Origin: Oxytricha trifallax
Taxonomy: Eukaryota > Ciliophora > Spirotrichea > Sporadotrichida > Oxytrichidae
Direction of reading: 5' to 3'
NCBI GenBank assembly: GCA_000711775.1
Contig: ARYC01018441.1
Span: 1-64,000, forward strand
Length of the DNA stretch: 64,000 nt
Positions within the stretch are counted from its first letter, which is position 1. Each line of letters opens with the position of its first letter. Below are positions 11,779-23,751 of this stretch, in pieces. The notes beneath the pieces were generated by a model, which did not search any database, was not told the origin of the DNA, and saw nothing but the letters and a program-made list of their open reading frames with translations. The position numbers were made by a program, and so were the translations under genes.

Positions 11779-13203
11779 ATGGGTATACTGAGCAAATTAC
11801 AAAGAGATGTCATACAAGGAGATGTTGAAAATAATCAAACACATCACCTAGCACAATACACAATTGACATCATAAAAACAAACAAAGAATAATGGGGGCT
11901 ACACATACTTGAAATACTAACTTTCATAGCCAGAAAGCTAATAAGAAAAGGCTACTCCACACTCAACTAATTCCAAATACAACTAACAAAGCTTCAATAC
12001 GTCACAGAAAATAAAGATGACTAAGTTCAACTTTGGACCCAACAACTTTTCTAAATGCTAAGACTGGTATCAATAAATAACAAATTCATTAGACCCTAAA
12101 CAAAAACAGAAGAGTCGTTAATTTAAAACTCAGCCCCCCCACCAGAACCCCTACCCCAACCAACAACTGATCGATACATCATCAGAAATAGTTAACACCA
12201 AAAAGAGCTCGAAGACTTTGAAAAAAGGTTTAGAGAATACGAAAACAACCTTAACGATTCCAATAGAAACAGTAAACTTATAACAAAAAAGGTACTATAC
12301 TCTGAAAACTAAGAAGACTGGAGCTCAGTCGAAGAGATGCAAGAATACGACGCCTACGACAAAGAATAGTCGTCAGAAGACGACTCCAGCCACCATACCT
12401 ACTACATAGACAGTCAATCTGAATGTTCGGAAAGACTAAGGAATCACTACCGAAAACTTTGCGAAGATGCAAACGTCAAATACGTCATCGGTAACAGGGG
12501 GTACTAAATAGGAAATTAATAATTAAAGGTTGAGCCTGAAAAATTACTATTAAATAGTAATGATTAATTATAAGACTATAATTAATAAGTTAATAACTTA
12601 AAAGATATGCAGACTATTACTAAGGCTGAACTCATTAATAGATTTGACACAAGAGAGTCTTGCATTTCAATCTGGCTCAACACTATAAACTCAGACATCT
12701 ACAAACAAGTTAAACGATTCGCCACCGTCATCAACGCCATGTTAACCAATCTGACAACGGCAAAATTACTAGGCTGGATCAACAAAAATGACGATACCCT
12801 AAAGGCAGATATCAAAACAGACATCGGCGCCATGGACGACATTCAACCTTGCCTAGTCAAATTTTTCAGACTTTTGATAACAATCGTCTTAAAAAACACA
12901 ACAGCCAATGAACTCAGCTGTGTTTCAGTCACAGCTGACTACCACGATTATTTAAACAAAGTCGAAATATATGTAAAATGCCTTCAAAAACACGCGTACT
13001 TAATGAAAAGCGACTTTATCCAGCTCATCACTACTAGATGCAAAGAAATTATCGCTACTAAAGTACTAAAATTCTCGATAAACGTTAAGCACTTCAACAC
13101 ATTCTTCAAATTCAAAGATAACGGAGACACAGTCCAAATCCTACACTCGAGACCAAGAAAAGGAGGAAAAAGAAGAGGCAACAAGAGAAGAAACAAAGGC
13201 TGA
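11779..13203 (+). CDS. 474-aa protein of the LINE-like element, ORF1-like
   Basis: The ORF is intact from ATG 11779 to TGA 13201 with many TAA/TAG read as Gln, among them six in the first third; the first in-frame TGA upstream is at 11491. It begins MGILSKLQRDVIQGDVENNQ and is mainly helical-looking for about 110 residues. A proline-rich linker follows (about 115-132, SAPPPEPLPQP), then a charged segment likely to be coiled (about 140-170) and a Ser/Asp/Glu-rich stretch (about 175-205). The second half, from MQTITKAELINRF (residue 277), is a compact-looking 180-residue region, and the tail is very basic (RPRKGGKRRGNKRRNKG), suitable for nucleic-acid binding. Layout and context fit an ORF1-like RNA-binding protein, but no signature motif was found, so the role is inferred. 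Codon use (ATC, AAC, CTC) differs from all neighbours. Confidence 0.8.
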
Positions 13204-13351
13204 GGATAACAGAGAGGAGGAAAAAGAAGAAACAACAGAAGAAGATGAAGACTCAGTATACAGGAGAGAATCTCCAACTAACTAATAGGGCTTGTCCCTT
13301 ATTACAAGCTACCATGCTTATAAGATCGGGGGTCCCCAGAGACCTCAATGA
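13142..13351 (+). other. Overlapping acidic reading frame at the 3' end of the LINE-like ORF
   Basis: In the frame one base after the main ORF, the purine run at 13150-13260 encodes a Glu-rich sequence (QEKEEKEEATREETKAEDN and onward). It stays open past the main stop to TGA 13349-13351, ending KIGGPQRPQ. It could be reached by +1 frameshifting in the A/G run, or be the original C-terminus disrupted by an indel. Repetitive purine sequence keeps all frames open, so the signal is weak. Confidence 0.3.
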
Positions 13352-13354
13352 GAT

Positions 13355-13377
13355 CATATTATAATTATTATTATTAA

Positions 13378-13455
<78 letters not shown>

Positions 13456-13476
13456 TATATTATTATTCATTATTTA

Positions 13477-13520
<44 letters not shown>
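13355..13520 (+). repeat. (ATT)n microsatellite, 3' tail of the element
   Basis: About 165 bp of ATT repeats, with a short interruption near 13451-13480 (ATTCATATATT...TTTAATT), ends exactly at the right target duplication. This supports its being the element's tail rather than an independent microsatellite. Confidence 0.9.
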
Positions 13521-13524
<4 letters not shown>

Positions 13525-13534
13525 ACTAATGTCA
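13521..13534 (+). repeat. 14-bp target-site duplication, right copy
   Basis: TAATACTAATGTCA, identical to 11736-11749. Confidence 0.8.
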
Positions 13535-13900
13535 GTTTCTAAGACCGGGAAATATGAATATTTAATAATTATGGGATGTAATCCTTGAACGAGAGTAAAT
13601 CATAAATCATAAGATAATGATAATAAAAATACGGTAAAATAAATTACCTAATATTAAAATGTTAATTTAATCAATATAAAACGAAAAATTTATGGAATAT
13701 TGCTCTAAAATAATAATGTCTAATATAAAAAATATAAATTTTAAAATCAATTTTAGAGATAGAACTAAAATTTAATTAATTTTTTATTATAATAAATATA
13801 ATGCTGGATAATTTTAGTTGCAATACTAAATTTTTATGTTTAGATATGTAATATTTCTGCATCTTAAAATATAAAATTTTTAAATAATATTTATTATGAA

Positions 13901-16538
13901 TAAAAATCTCAAAAACTTTAATTTCTAATAGCCAATGATGATATAATTATTTATTTAATTTACAATCTTAAAATTAAGAAAAACACTTATATCAAATAAT
14001 TCTATTTGTATTACTATTTAATTATAGTGATCTAGAGACTGTATATTAGCTTAATTAATTAAAAAATATGAACATTTTTAAAGCTAGAAAGATACTCAAA
14101 CTATATTTAAATTATAAATGGATATTCTCACTATGTAGCATAAAAATGGAAAATTCTTTGGCTATTAAGAAGCAAATATTATAATATGTCAAATCCGTAA
14201 GTATTATTTGGTCTTACCAGATGAAAACTTATTATTATCTAAAAATATTTAGGGATACATAAATACTAACTATTATTTATTCATGGTAAACTTTGTAATG
14301 ACAAATAATTACAACAATTTAATGATTTCTTTATAGTATACATTAGAACTCTAAGATTATGAATAATTTAAGGTTGTTAATTAAACTTGAACTTTATAAC
14401 TCATATTTAATTATTATTTTAAATAAATGGCAATTATACACTTAATATTTTTTATCAAAATTATGTGTATTAAAGAGATTCAGTACTTTAATTAGAGTAA
14501 AACAATGAATTTTAATCTTTAAAAATTATTTATATTCTTCGAGATAGTTATGAATCTAATAATGAGAAAAAAGTGAATTAATTCAGTTTATGAATAATGT
14601 ACATCAGTTTTTTGTTGTTGTTGTTTATTTTATTATTATTGCTAAATTTTTATTTATAACAATTTTTAGAAATAATTAGCAATAAATTAATTTATAACAA
14701 TTCAATCTGATTAGTTTCATTTATTTTGGAACATTCAAAATTGCTTAATTTCTATCATTTCATTAAAAATGTTGAAAATAATTTTCCACAGATGATTTGA
14801 TAATAGAAAATTCACAAAATATTATGCATAAATTATATAATCAAATAATGATTTTAAGAAATTAATTTTTTTATATAATAATTTATTTGTTTATTATTTT
14901 GAATTATTTTTCATTTTTTACCAAATATATAATTAAAAAATTGAAACCCTAATTATATCTAAGATAAAATTTAAAAGATAAACCGGACTAAAAGATTGAT
15001 AATTTTTTGAATAATTATTAAAGCACATCAATATTTATGGATTTAAAAGAAAATATAAATTGACTTATGATTATAATTCAAAGAAATATCGAAAAAAGAA
15101 AATTTAATAATAATGTATTTAGGTCAAATAATCAAACTTACATCTACTTTCTTGAAAGGATTATAATTTAATTTAATTATAATTTTTATATATTATTTAT
15201 ATATAAATTATATGGTCTAGAATGATTTTTGAAATTAATTTATATGGAATCTAGGGTCAAAATCAATTAAATTGTTCTAACAATTATAATGAATCTTTCA
15301 TTCACAGTCTATTTGGATTAAAATTATAGAAATCACTATGAAATTTATGTTTAACAAATAACAAGCCAATAAAATATTTAACTGCAAGTACAAGTTATTT
15401 TTCTAATAAAAAGGGAGCAAGTATGTATATTTGATTGATTTTCAAATATTGACTATATAAATAGATTAAGTATTAGAAGTATTGTTCAAAGATTAAAATA
15501 TATTTAATTAATCAGGGTTGTATTTCACATTATTGAATCTTGATAAATGAAAATAGTAACAGGGGATTAAATTTGGAAGGCAATCTGTATATATTGTTGA
15601 AATATACTAAAAATTTTTTATATAAAAGTTATTATGAAAATCTTTAAAAATAAGTATTGCTAATGCTTGTTTATAAATGGTAAACAATTAATAATTTGAT
15701 GTTCAAACTAATGAAACTAGATTAAACTAGAAAATATAGATTAATTAATATTATTTAAAAACAATCAATTTGATAATATATTTATTTAGATTGTAAAAAT
15801 TATCTTTTATGTGTGTCTGAAAATCTATCCAATTATTATAAACATTATAAATTTTGTTAAAAGATAGTTGTCATGAATATAGTTATTTTTTATAAGCTAA
15901 GTGTATGTTATTAATAATATTTTTATTTTTACATTAAATTTCTAAATAAATTTTAAATTTTAATAAAAAATTCCTAATTTCTAATAAAGGGTTTATGTAG
16001 AATTTTATTAATAATAATCAGGTTCATTTTATGTATAGCTAATCAAATAATTGATAATGAAAATTTAACAGCAATAAAGGAAATAAAAAACAGCTAGAAG
16101 AGATCTTTCAGAAGTTTACTCCCCAAGGGAAATACTTCCACTGAAAAATGAAATTCTTAAAGTATATAAGGAACAATTAACCAAGCACAATTAATTTAGA
16201 TAGTTTAAAAAGCTAAGATATTGTTTAAACATGCGAATTAATGAAATAAGTAATATAATTATTTGCTTATTATTTTAATATTTATCATATTATCAATAAT
16301 AATGATATTAAATGAAACATTACATTTTTTTAATTGATAATAATATCTATTAACAAATGTAATTAATAATCACAATAGAACTTACAAATAGAATTTGATA
16401 ATTTTATATCAGGATTAATATATTTATAGATGATATGAAATTTCTCCAATAATAACTATACTAAAATGGTCAGATTATAAGGGCTAAGTTGTCAAAACTC
16501 ATTTTAAAAATCAAAAAAGAAAGGGATTTTATTGAAAA
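13901..16538. other. AT-rich spacer with small coding-like scraps
   Basis: No gene is called. A 52-codon plus-strand frame at 15067-15225 (MIIIQRNIEKRKF...) and a slightly GC-richer patch at 16070-16150 (QLEEIFQKFTPQGKYF in one frame) look like scraps of coding sequence. Neither is long enough to be convincing. Confidence 0.35.
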
Positions 16539-17533
16539 TGATCATTGATTTTAATACAATTCATTAGCTTTAATTGGAAAAGATATATTATTTTGATTAA
16601 TATTATTATAAATTATTTGATTATGAGTAAATAAACAAAATAAATTCAAATTTATGATTAATTTTAAATTTATTAATATTTAATTAAAATTGTTTAATAT
16701 TAAAATTATTATAAAGTAAACGAGGTAAGTGAAATGGGATTAATCGACCACTTAATTTTAAAATAAAATTTTTCTGTTTAAAAAGTGTCAGTATTTTATT
16801 TATTTTATTTCTTTAAGTTAATTATTCATTCAAAATTATTTTCAGCGAATTTAATTATTTAAGAAATGCCAACAACTTTAATAATAAATATGTGTTAGAC
16901 AGGATTATACTGCATGCTATAATAAGATATAAACGTTATTTTAAGGAATCATATATAAGACTATAATTAACAACAAAGATAATAAGTAAATTTTTTAATT
17001 ATAATTTAATATTTTTGTATAAAATCAAACTTTTAAATTAGTTTTATATAATTATAAGTTATAGGGTAGAATTTGATGAAACTCATTAGAATCATGTTAT
17101 TATAAATGAGTTTAGGAAATATTCCCTTTGCATAAAAGCGGGTAAAAAAAACTATAAATATCAACGGTAGTATTGCTGCTGAAAATCTAATTAATATAAT
17201 ATTTAAGGAGGGAAAATTTCCTAAACAGGAATCAATAATAAAAATGATTTCATGATTAAATAAGATATTAAAGAAAACTTAGCTTCCTAGAATCTAGAAT
17301 ATTGAATCATATATTATTATTGATGGAGGTATAATATAAAAAACTTGATTAAAACACTTAAAAATTATTAAAAAATTAGTAAAAATTGTTTAATAATGCA
17401 AAACTGAAGAGTATTGATCTGTAATTAAAGATAGTTTAACATAAATTCAAAAAAGAAATGAGGGAATTCATTCCTTAAATCATAAAATTAATTTATTAGA
17501 GGATTCTCGAATGAATATAAATATATTTTGATA
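16539..17533 (+). pseudogene. Decayed protein gene, unknown family
   Basis: One plus-strand frame (TAA/TAG = Gln) is free of TGA from 16539 to 17252 (238 codons). It continues in a protein-like way through TGAs at 17253, 17346 and near 17421 to about 17531. An ATG at 16623 and another at 17106 (MSLGNIPFAQKRVKK) are possible starts. Downstream parts read TININGSIAAENLINII, KTQLPRIQNIESYIIIDGG and SVIKDSLTQIQKRNEGIHSL, normal amino-acid use rather than random AT translation. The in-frame TGAs could be former TGG (Trp) codons, as seen in the left TBE. The gene lies about 4.5 kb after core copy 2 once the insertions are removed. No family was recognised. Confidence 0.45.
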
Positions 17534-19244
17534 AAATTTTTAAAATGATCAATAAATCAATTAATTTATCAATTTTAAATACATGATATTTGAAAATAGA
17601 TTTAGTTTTGATGTACAAAAAATTTTTATATTTTTAAATGAATTAATTGGGTAAAATAAATTTATATACATTTATGAAACAATTAAACACGCAAGATATG
17701 ATTAACTATTTTTTATTTTAATGTCTATATCTCTTGTCAGTTTTACACACTTAATTGCAATATTATATCTATATTCTTAATATTACAAAAATTATAAAAT
17801 TAATATTTTTTATTTAGTAGTTTAATTATAAAATATTCTTTTCAATTAGAAAAAGAAAAGAAGTTATTTTTATTATATTTTGAAGCAATAAATATTGATT
17901 AATCTTAAAACTTCAATTTTAAATGTAATTCAAAATTTTGATTCTATCTAAAGCAATATAATTAATAATTCTTTTGAAAAGTATTATTGTATTTAAATTT
18001 ATTATATTTTTTTGAATTAATTAAAAATTAAGTAGTATGCAAATGATATGATTAATGGCAAGTTTAAAACAATATTCTTTTTTTTAATTTATTAAATCTA
18101 GCATTTATTCTGAATTTATAATTAATAAATTCAAAAATATTTAAACTTTTAACTCATAATAAATTAATAGTTTCAAAAATTTTTATAACAAGACAATAAA
18201 TAATTAATTAATTTACGCTTTTAATTGAATCTAATTATAACAGTTATTTTACTTATGATAAATATAAAAATAAGATCAAATTTTATAGTTAGGAATTTAG
18301 ATTATTTATTAAAATAATAATTATTAAAATTGAATGAGTACTCAGTAGAATATTAATTATAAAGGGTGTAATTTCTACAAATCATTAAATATTCCTTTGA
18401 TTAATTATAACCATGACAATGTTTAATAATTTCAATAATATTTACATATCACTTAATTTAATTATTCATTTCCAATAATTATACATAATTTATACTCTTG
18501 ATTTATTTTATAAATAAAAATATTTTAGGAATAGTTTTAATTGTAAGAAATATTTTATATTTTATCGATATTATAAGAACTTAATCTCATTCAAATCCTA
18601 TTTAAATTTTCAAAATTTTGAATGGGAGTAGTTCATATTTTTGAAAAGTGATTGTTTTGTAATTTAATTGTTTAAAAATATTCTTGTATAAATTTGAAAA
18701 TACTTTAACAACAACAAAAAAATAGCATTTTCTATTTATTTAAAGATAATTTTACAGATGCAGAATTTAAATTTGTTTAATTGAAAATTACAAAAATAAA
18801 ATAAATCATTCATATTATTGCTTAATCATGATATTCATTTTATATTGTTAATTCAAATTTTGTTATCTTTTAGAATCTTAAATATCAGGATAATAGATTT
18901 ATCTTAAAACCAATACACTTAATTGTTAAAGTTAATTATAAATTTTAATAAATTTAATTAAAAAATTTTATTTAAATTTGATTAATTTTTAACATAGTAA
19001 ATTAATTACAAAATATATAGTATGTAGAATGATAATTTTTACTTGTAATTAAAATTAAAATTATTTTCAAAAAAAAATATTATGTTTCTTTTATAGGTTT
19101 TAGTTCTTTTGTTATCTCTATCATAATAATTTGTTTGCACCTTAATTTAATATAACAATATCCAATTATTAAACCAATTATTTATTTTGTTCATCTCACA
19201 ATAACTTTTTACTCAAATATCTGTATCTTGTGTTATTATTATCA
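17534..19244. other. AT-rich spacer, nothing recognised
   Basis: Very AT-rich sequence without protein-like frames or notable repeats. Near 18880 a stretch (GAATCTTAAATATCAGGATA) resembles the sequence found 300-500 bp before the other core copies. Confidence 0.35.
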
Positions 19245-19440
19245 CCCTTATTTTCATAATTATTATTATTTTGATTAATTTAATTATAATTTCTCAAATT
19301 CTTCTCGCTTATATACTCATAAGTAATTAGATATTTTATTAAATAATATTTAAGATTATAAAGAGAGGTCTAATATCTTTTTTGCAATTTACAATTTATC
19401 AGTTAACTATAAATGGGAAAAATTACTTGACCATGATCTT
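19245..19440 (+). repeat. Core repeat, copy 3
   Basis: CCCTTATTTTCATAATT, TTTAATTATAATTTCTCAAA, the box CTCGCTTATATACTCATAAG (19304-19323), then AAGATTATAAAGAGAGG (19352-19368) and TTTATCAGTTAAC. The order is the same as in the other copies. Confidence 0.8.
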
Positions 19441-22276
19441 TACCTAAAGATAAAAGCTCATATTTAATTTATATAAATATATATAAAATTTAATTTTAAT
19501 ATAAATATGATATTATCAATTAAGATATTATATCGATAAAACTGTCACTAACAAATTAACTTTTTCTTATTGTATATTTTAAGGGAATATAATACTTTAA
19601 TTTTCTATACAAAATTTCAACAGAGGTAAATAATCAATCAGATCATTGATTTTTTTAGAATAATAGAATATTTTTAAAAGTGAAAAATATTTTTTATTTT
19701 AAGGAAAGTTTAAATGACTACGACGAGAGTTTATTAAGTGATAGAGGTAAAATTACTTTTGATTTGGAATATTTTTTCTTCAAAATTTCCTCTTAATTTT
19801 ATTATTTTGCTTAATTATTAAGTTTAATTAAGCTAATTTAAGCTATTCTTATAATCTATTAATCTAAGGTTACTTTAGTTACTAAATACTCGGAAAACTA
19901 AGATTTCAATGATAGGTTCTAGGATATTACCATAAAAATGTAAATGACTCAATTTATGATAAAATAATTAAATTAAAATAGGTATAATATGCTATTTATT
20001 TTATTCAGTTACTTTTTAATAAATTTATAATACAAAATAAATTAGTCAATTTTTATTTATTTAAGTTTTAATTTAACTTAAATATATCTATTTTACTTCA
20101 TTTTTAGCAATAAATTAACATAATTAAGATATTATTTTGATATTTTTAACTCTAGGACTTTAAAAAGAGTGTGAAATACACAATTTAAGTTGATTTCAAA
20201 CTCGAATAGTGACAATTAAATTGGTTATAACTAATTTACTTATATTTGAGGGGATATAAATTGTGATTTCATTAATACAATAAGAATTTATTATGATTTA
20301 CTATAATTTCTTAATAAACTTTTATTTGTTTTAAGAAGAATGGTAAAATTTGAATTAATAAAATATGTCAAGATAATTTAATCTAATAGAAAACAATTAA
20401 TATAGGTAAGTAATGTAGTATAACTTTAAAAAAAAGAAATAACAATTTGATTTTTATTAAGAAGCAATTTTATAATAAATAAATATTAATTCCTCCTATA
20501 ACTGAAAGATTAATTATACAATATTAAATAAATTTATTCACCAATTAATAATTAAGGACAAAAAGATTTCTGAGAAATTATTGTTTCTGCACTAGTTATA
20601 ATATCTTCACAGTAGTAATATCATCAAAATCTGCAATATTTTTTGTTATTCTAAACAAGAATTTAAATGGTTTTATTAACACTAGTTTCAATCTACAAAA
20701 ACTATTATAATAAAAAAAATGTTATAGTAATTTTCATGAAAAAAAAGAATTATATTGTGGATTCCTATTTAAATGTTTTAAAGATCAACAAATATACTAT
20801 AATTAATGGAAATACTATTGTTCTAAAAATCATTTAGAAAATATTTATTATATTCTTAAATTGTAGTATTTATATACTTAAAAAAAGTCTTTTATAATTA
20901 ATAGCTTATATAATTTATTTTTTTAGAAAATTTAAGTTAATTTAATATTTTATTTTACATATTTTATATTAGTAAAACACTAAATATTTAGTATATAATG
21001 ATTTATAAAAATATTAATATAAAATGAATTTAAATATAATTTTAAATTTAAAAATTATTAAAAAATAACAGATAATTCCTATAGCTATTAAGAATTAATA
21101 AAACTTATTAAGGAAGGTAGATGTATTGGAATATCATCAGATAAACTTTCTAGATTTAATTCATTATAATGAACAAAAAGAGAAATATTATATATTAGTG
21201 ATAAAATATAATAAAGTGGGATTAATTACATATTAAACAACATTTTAATTGATAAAGGGGAAAAAAGAAATCTGAGAGATAGATTATTCTTAGAAGATAG
21301 TGTAAATTAAACTATAAAACACTGATATGAAGCGGCCTTAATTTACTAATATATTCAATTTATTGATAATTTGTACAATAATAAAATATATATTAAAGGG
21401 GGAAATGATTTAACATATGAGTGAAAATTAAAAGCTACAAAAAAAATTAAGGATCATAAATTATAAAATGATTTTGTAAAAATATTTAATATAATTTATG
21501 GCAGGAAATTCAAATTTAATGCTAATTTTAATAAAAATTGTAATAAATTGTCTAATTATTTAAGTTTACTAGTTTCTTCCAAATTATATGAATCAGAAGT
21601 TTTTTTACTAATATATTTTACTAATCTATTACTATAATGTTTATACAAAATTGAAAATACATTATTAAACGAAAAATAATTTAATAGTTTAAGTATAACT
21701 TTTAATTTGTAAGTTCATAAAAATTATTAATAAAATACTTTGATTATGTTTTAAATACAAAATTAAGTTTTTATCATAATTAATAAAATAAAAATTCTAA
21801 AATATTTTATTCTATGTTGAAAAATTGAATTTATTATTTTTTATTCTAAATTATTAAAAACGATTAAGAATAATAGACCCTTTAAAAATAAAAATTATTA
21901 ATATTTAATAATATATTGTGTAATCTAGGGTTGATAGTTAAATTATTTCTAAAAGATGATACTAATAATGTATAAATAATGGAAACAACACCCTAGGATT
22001 ACTATTAGTCTCATAAATTATTAAGGAATATGGATGAAAGCAGAACTATAGAGCGACAAACATGATATTACTTAATAAATACATTTCATAATTAATTAAT
22101 TAGATAATAAAATATAAGTTTGTTAAAAATAAATGCAGTAGATTCATCAAGTAAATCAATAAAGATTTATTTCTATCTTAAATGATTATTTAATTCTTGA
22201 AATATAATTTTTTTAAAAATAATTAAATTAATTAATAAGCTATATTGGGTAGATAAAGAAAGATTTGATATGATAA
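19441..22276. other. AT-rich spacer within unit 3
   Basis: No gene recognised. The plus strand becomes noticeably purine-rich after about 21050, as it does in other units before their coding-like stretches. Confidence 0.35.
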
Positions 22277-22561
22277 ATGTAAATCTTGTAAAATACTAAA
22301 CTGATTGATATGGAAAATAACTTCATATTATAAGAATATATTAATAATTAGAAAAAGGATTATTTAATGAAAGGATATTATAAGAAAAAAATAGTAAAAA
22401 TAACAATTCGAATAGAAATAATTCAAGGATTTACATTAAAAAAGGGATACATTTAAGATGAAGGATTCTTGAAATTTAGCAAATCGGTTATTGATAATTT
22501 TTTAAAGAAAGAATAAAAAGCTTAATATTTATAGGGAATCTAAAATCATGGATTAAATTGA
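22277..22561 (+). CDS. Hypothetical 94-aa ORF (ciliate code)
   Basis: ATG 22277 to TGA 22559 with TAA/TAG as Gln; an in-frame TGA lies just upstream at 22271. The product is basic and probably helical (parts read ITIRIEIIQGFTLKKGY and DEGFLKFSKSVIDNFLKKEQ), with no domain recognised. It is followed 137 bp later, in another frame, by the longer frame at 22699. The two may be parts of one gene separated by a frameshift or an internal eliminated sequence. Its codon use is as AT-rich as the flanks, so old decay is likely. Confidence 0.35.
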
Positions 22562-22698
22562 TTATACTTAAGTTAATAAATATAAAATAGTAAGAATTTC
22601 TTAAAATTATTATTTTTATAAAATTACAAAATTATTAAATGAAATAATATCAAAATAAATTTATTAAAATACCTTTGAAAGGAAAGTATCTTTAAATT

Positions 22699-23751
22699 AT
22701 GAGAGCAAAGAAAGTTAATCAAGATCTCAATAATAATGGGTTAATTTTGAGTGTGAGCAAGATTTAGCGAAGATTATAATTTATGAAAAGCGTAAATAAG
22801 AAAGGATTTAATTAAGTTTTTAGCAATAAATAGCAAAGTTTGACTCTAGTGTTCTGGGAGTTTGAAATAAAAGAATCACCTAATTAGTCAACGGATATTT
22901 TTATAATTTTATGCAATTAATCAAAAATTTCTCCCATTCAAATGTATAGAGCTTTTTCTAGAAAACGAATAATGTAAATGTTTCGAAGCCAAGTCAGAGT
23001 TATAAGAGTGATTAAATAAAAAGAGAAGACAATGGAGAAATAATTAGAAATTAGAAATTCATTACTCTAATGATGTACGAAATTTATTATATGTTTATTA
23101 GACAGTGTATATAATTACTAACTAAGAAATACTATTGAATAAGAGCAATTTATAAATTAATTAAATTAAAAAATTGAAATTTATCTAACTTAGATAAATA
23201 TGGTAAGACATTCAATAATCATCAATAAATTTAATTATGTACAATAATTAAAATAATTTAATAAAAATAATGAAATATAATAAAATACAATCTAGACTTA
23301 TCTTAAAGTTAATTTTTAAATTAAAACTTATCAAATATTAATAAAACATCTTTTTATACAAAGAACCTAAAGTTATGCACTATAAAAATAAAAAATAAAA
23401 TTTTATTTTAATATAAGAATTATTTGCCATATTTAAGGAAAGTTTTCATTCACAATATTGAAGGGAAATTTCTCGTTTTGCAATAACAAGGATGATTCTA
23501 TAATATGGAATAAAACTTCTCAACAAAGTTTTTAGACAAAAAGGATGTCATAAGGGTAAAATGAAATTAAATATATATTTAGAGTGGTTCTTAATTGTTC
23601 AATGAATTAATTTTTTTCAATTATTAAACTTCAAACTAGTGTTAATCAAAAGGAAATTTATAAATCTAAAATAAAACCAATCAAATGGGGGAATACTTTT
23701 AAGTATTTACTTATATAAGCAATTGAAATCTTAGTACCGGTAATTCCTTGA
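22699..23751 (+). pseudogene. Long frame with one internal TGA, unknown protein
   Basis: From ATG 22699 the frame reads MRAKKVNQDLNNNGLIL and continues 124 codons to TGA 23071-23073, through ISPIQMYRAFSRKRIMQMF and RVIRVIKQKEKTMEKQ. The same frame is then open again to TGA 23749-23751 and ends KWGNTFKYLLIQAIEILVP. A single TGA in about 350 codons of such AT-rich DNA is unusual. The first part is the more protein-like and could be a complete small gene by itself. There is no recognisable domain. Confidence 0.4.

Larger units (their letters stand above)
11750..13520 (+). mobile_element. LINE-like (non-LTR) insertion with one ORF and an ATT-repeat tail
   Basis: A 1.77-kb block of higher GC and C-rich codons sits in AT-rich DNA. 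It contains a single 474-codon ORF beginning 29 nt from the left edge, a short 3' region with small hairpins (GCTTG...CAAGC, GGGGGTCCCC), and a 3' (ATT)n tail. Exact 14-bp direct repeats flank it, and the paralogous segment B lacks it. A 3' simple-repeat tail plus a target duplication of this length is typical of non-LTR retrotransposition. No reverse transcriptase or endonuclease is present, so this would be a non-autonomous, ORF1-only form moved by another element. A DNA segment bounded by a 14-bp pointer (IES-type) is the alternative. Confidence 0.6.
8810..13900 (+). repeat. Segmental duplicate A (pairs with 53.1-60.3 kb)
   Basis: By eye this segment matches 53125-60330 in order and orientation at many points: the minus-strand exon pair (8.8 vs 53.2 kb), CAAGTACACTT (9208 vs 53543), the core repeat (10.03 vs 58.50 kb), the ATTGATATTGAGA tract (11.18 vs 59.44 kb), GGCCAAGCTAATT / TGCCAAGCCAATT (11.52 vs 59.76 kb), and GATAGAACTAAAA (13.76 vs 60.17 kb). 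Removing the MITE (270 bp) and LINE-like insertion (1.78 kb) here and the TBE (4.12 kb) there leaves about 3 kb in each. Divergence is high, so end points are approximate. Confidence 0.6.

Noticed and set aside
12278..13277. Two minus-strand ORFs inside the LINE-like gene
   Set aside because: They lie antisense to a 474-codon ORF with normal ciliate code use; Leu/Ser/Arg-rich shadows.
13253..13456. Poly-Asn minus-strand ORF
   Set aside because: A translation of the ATT microsatellite.
18361..18480. Possible coding patch near 18.4 kb
   Set aside because: No frame reads as protein for more than about 20 codons.
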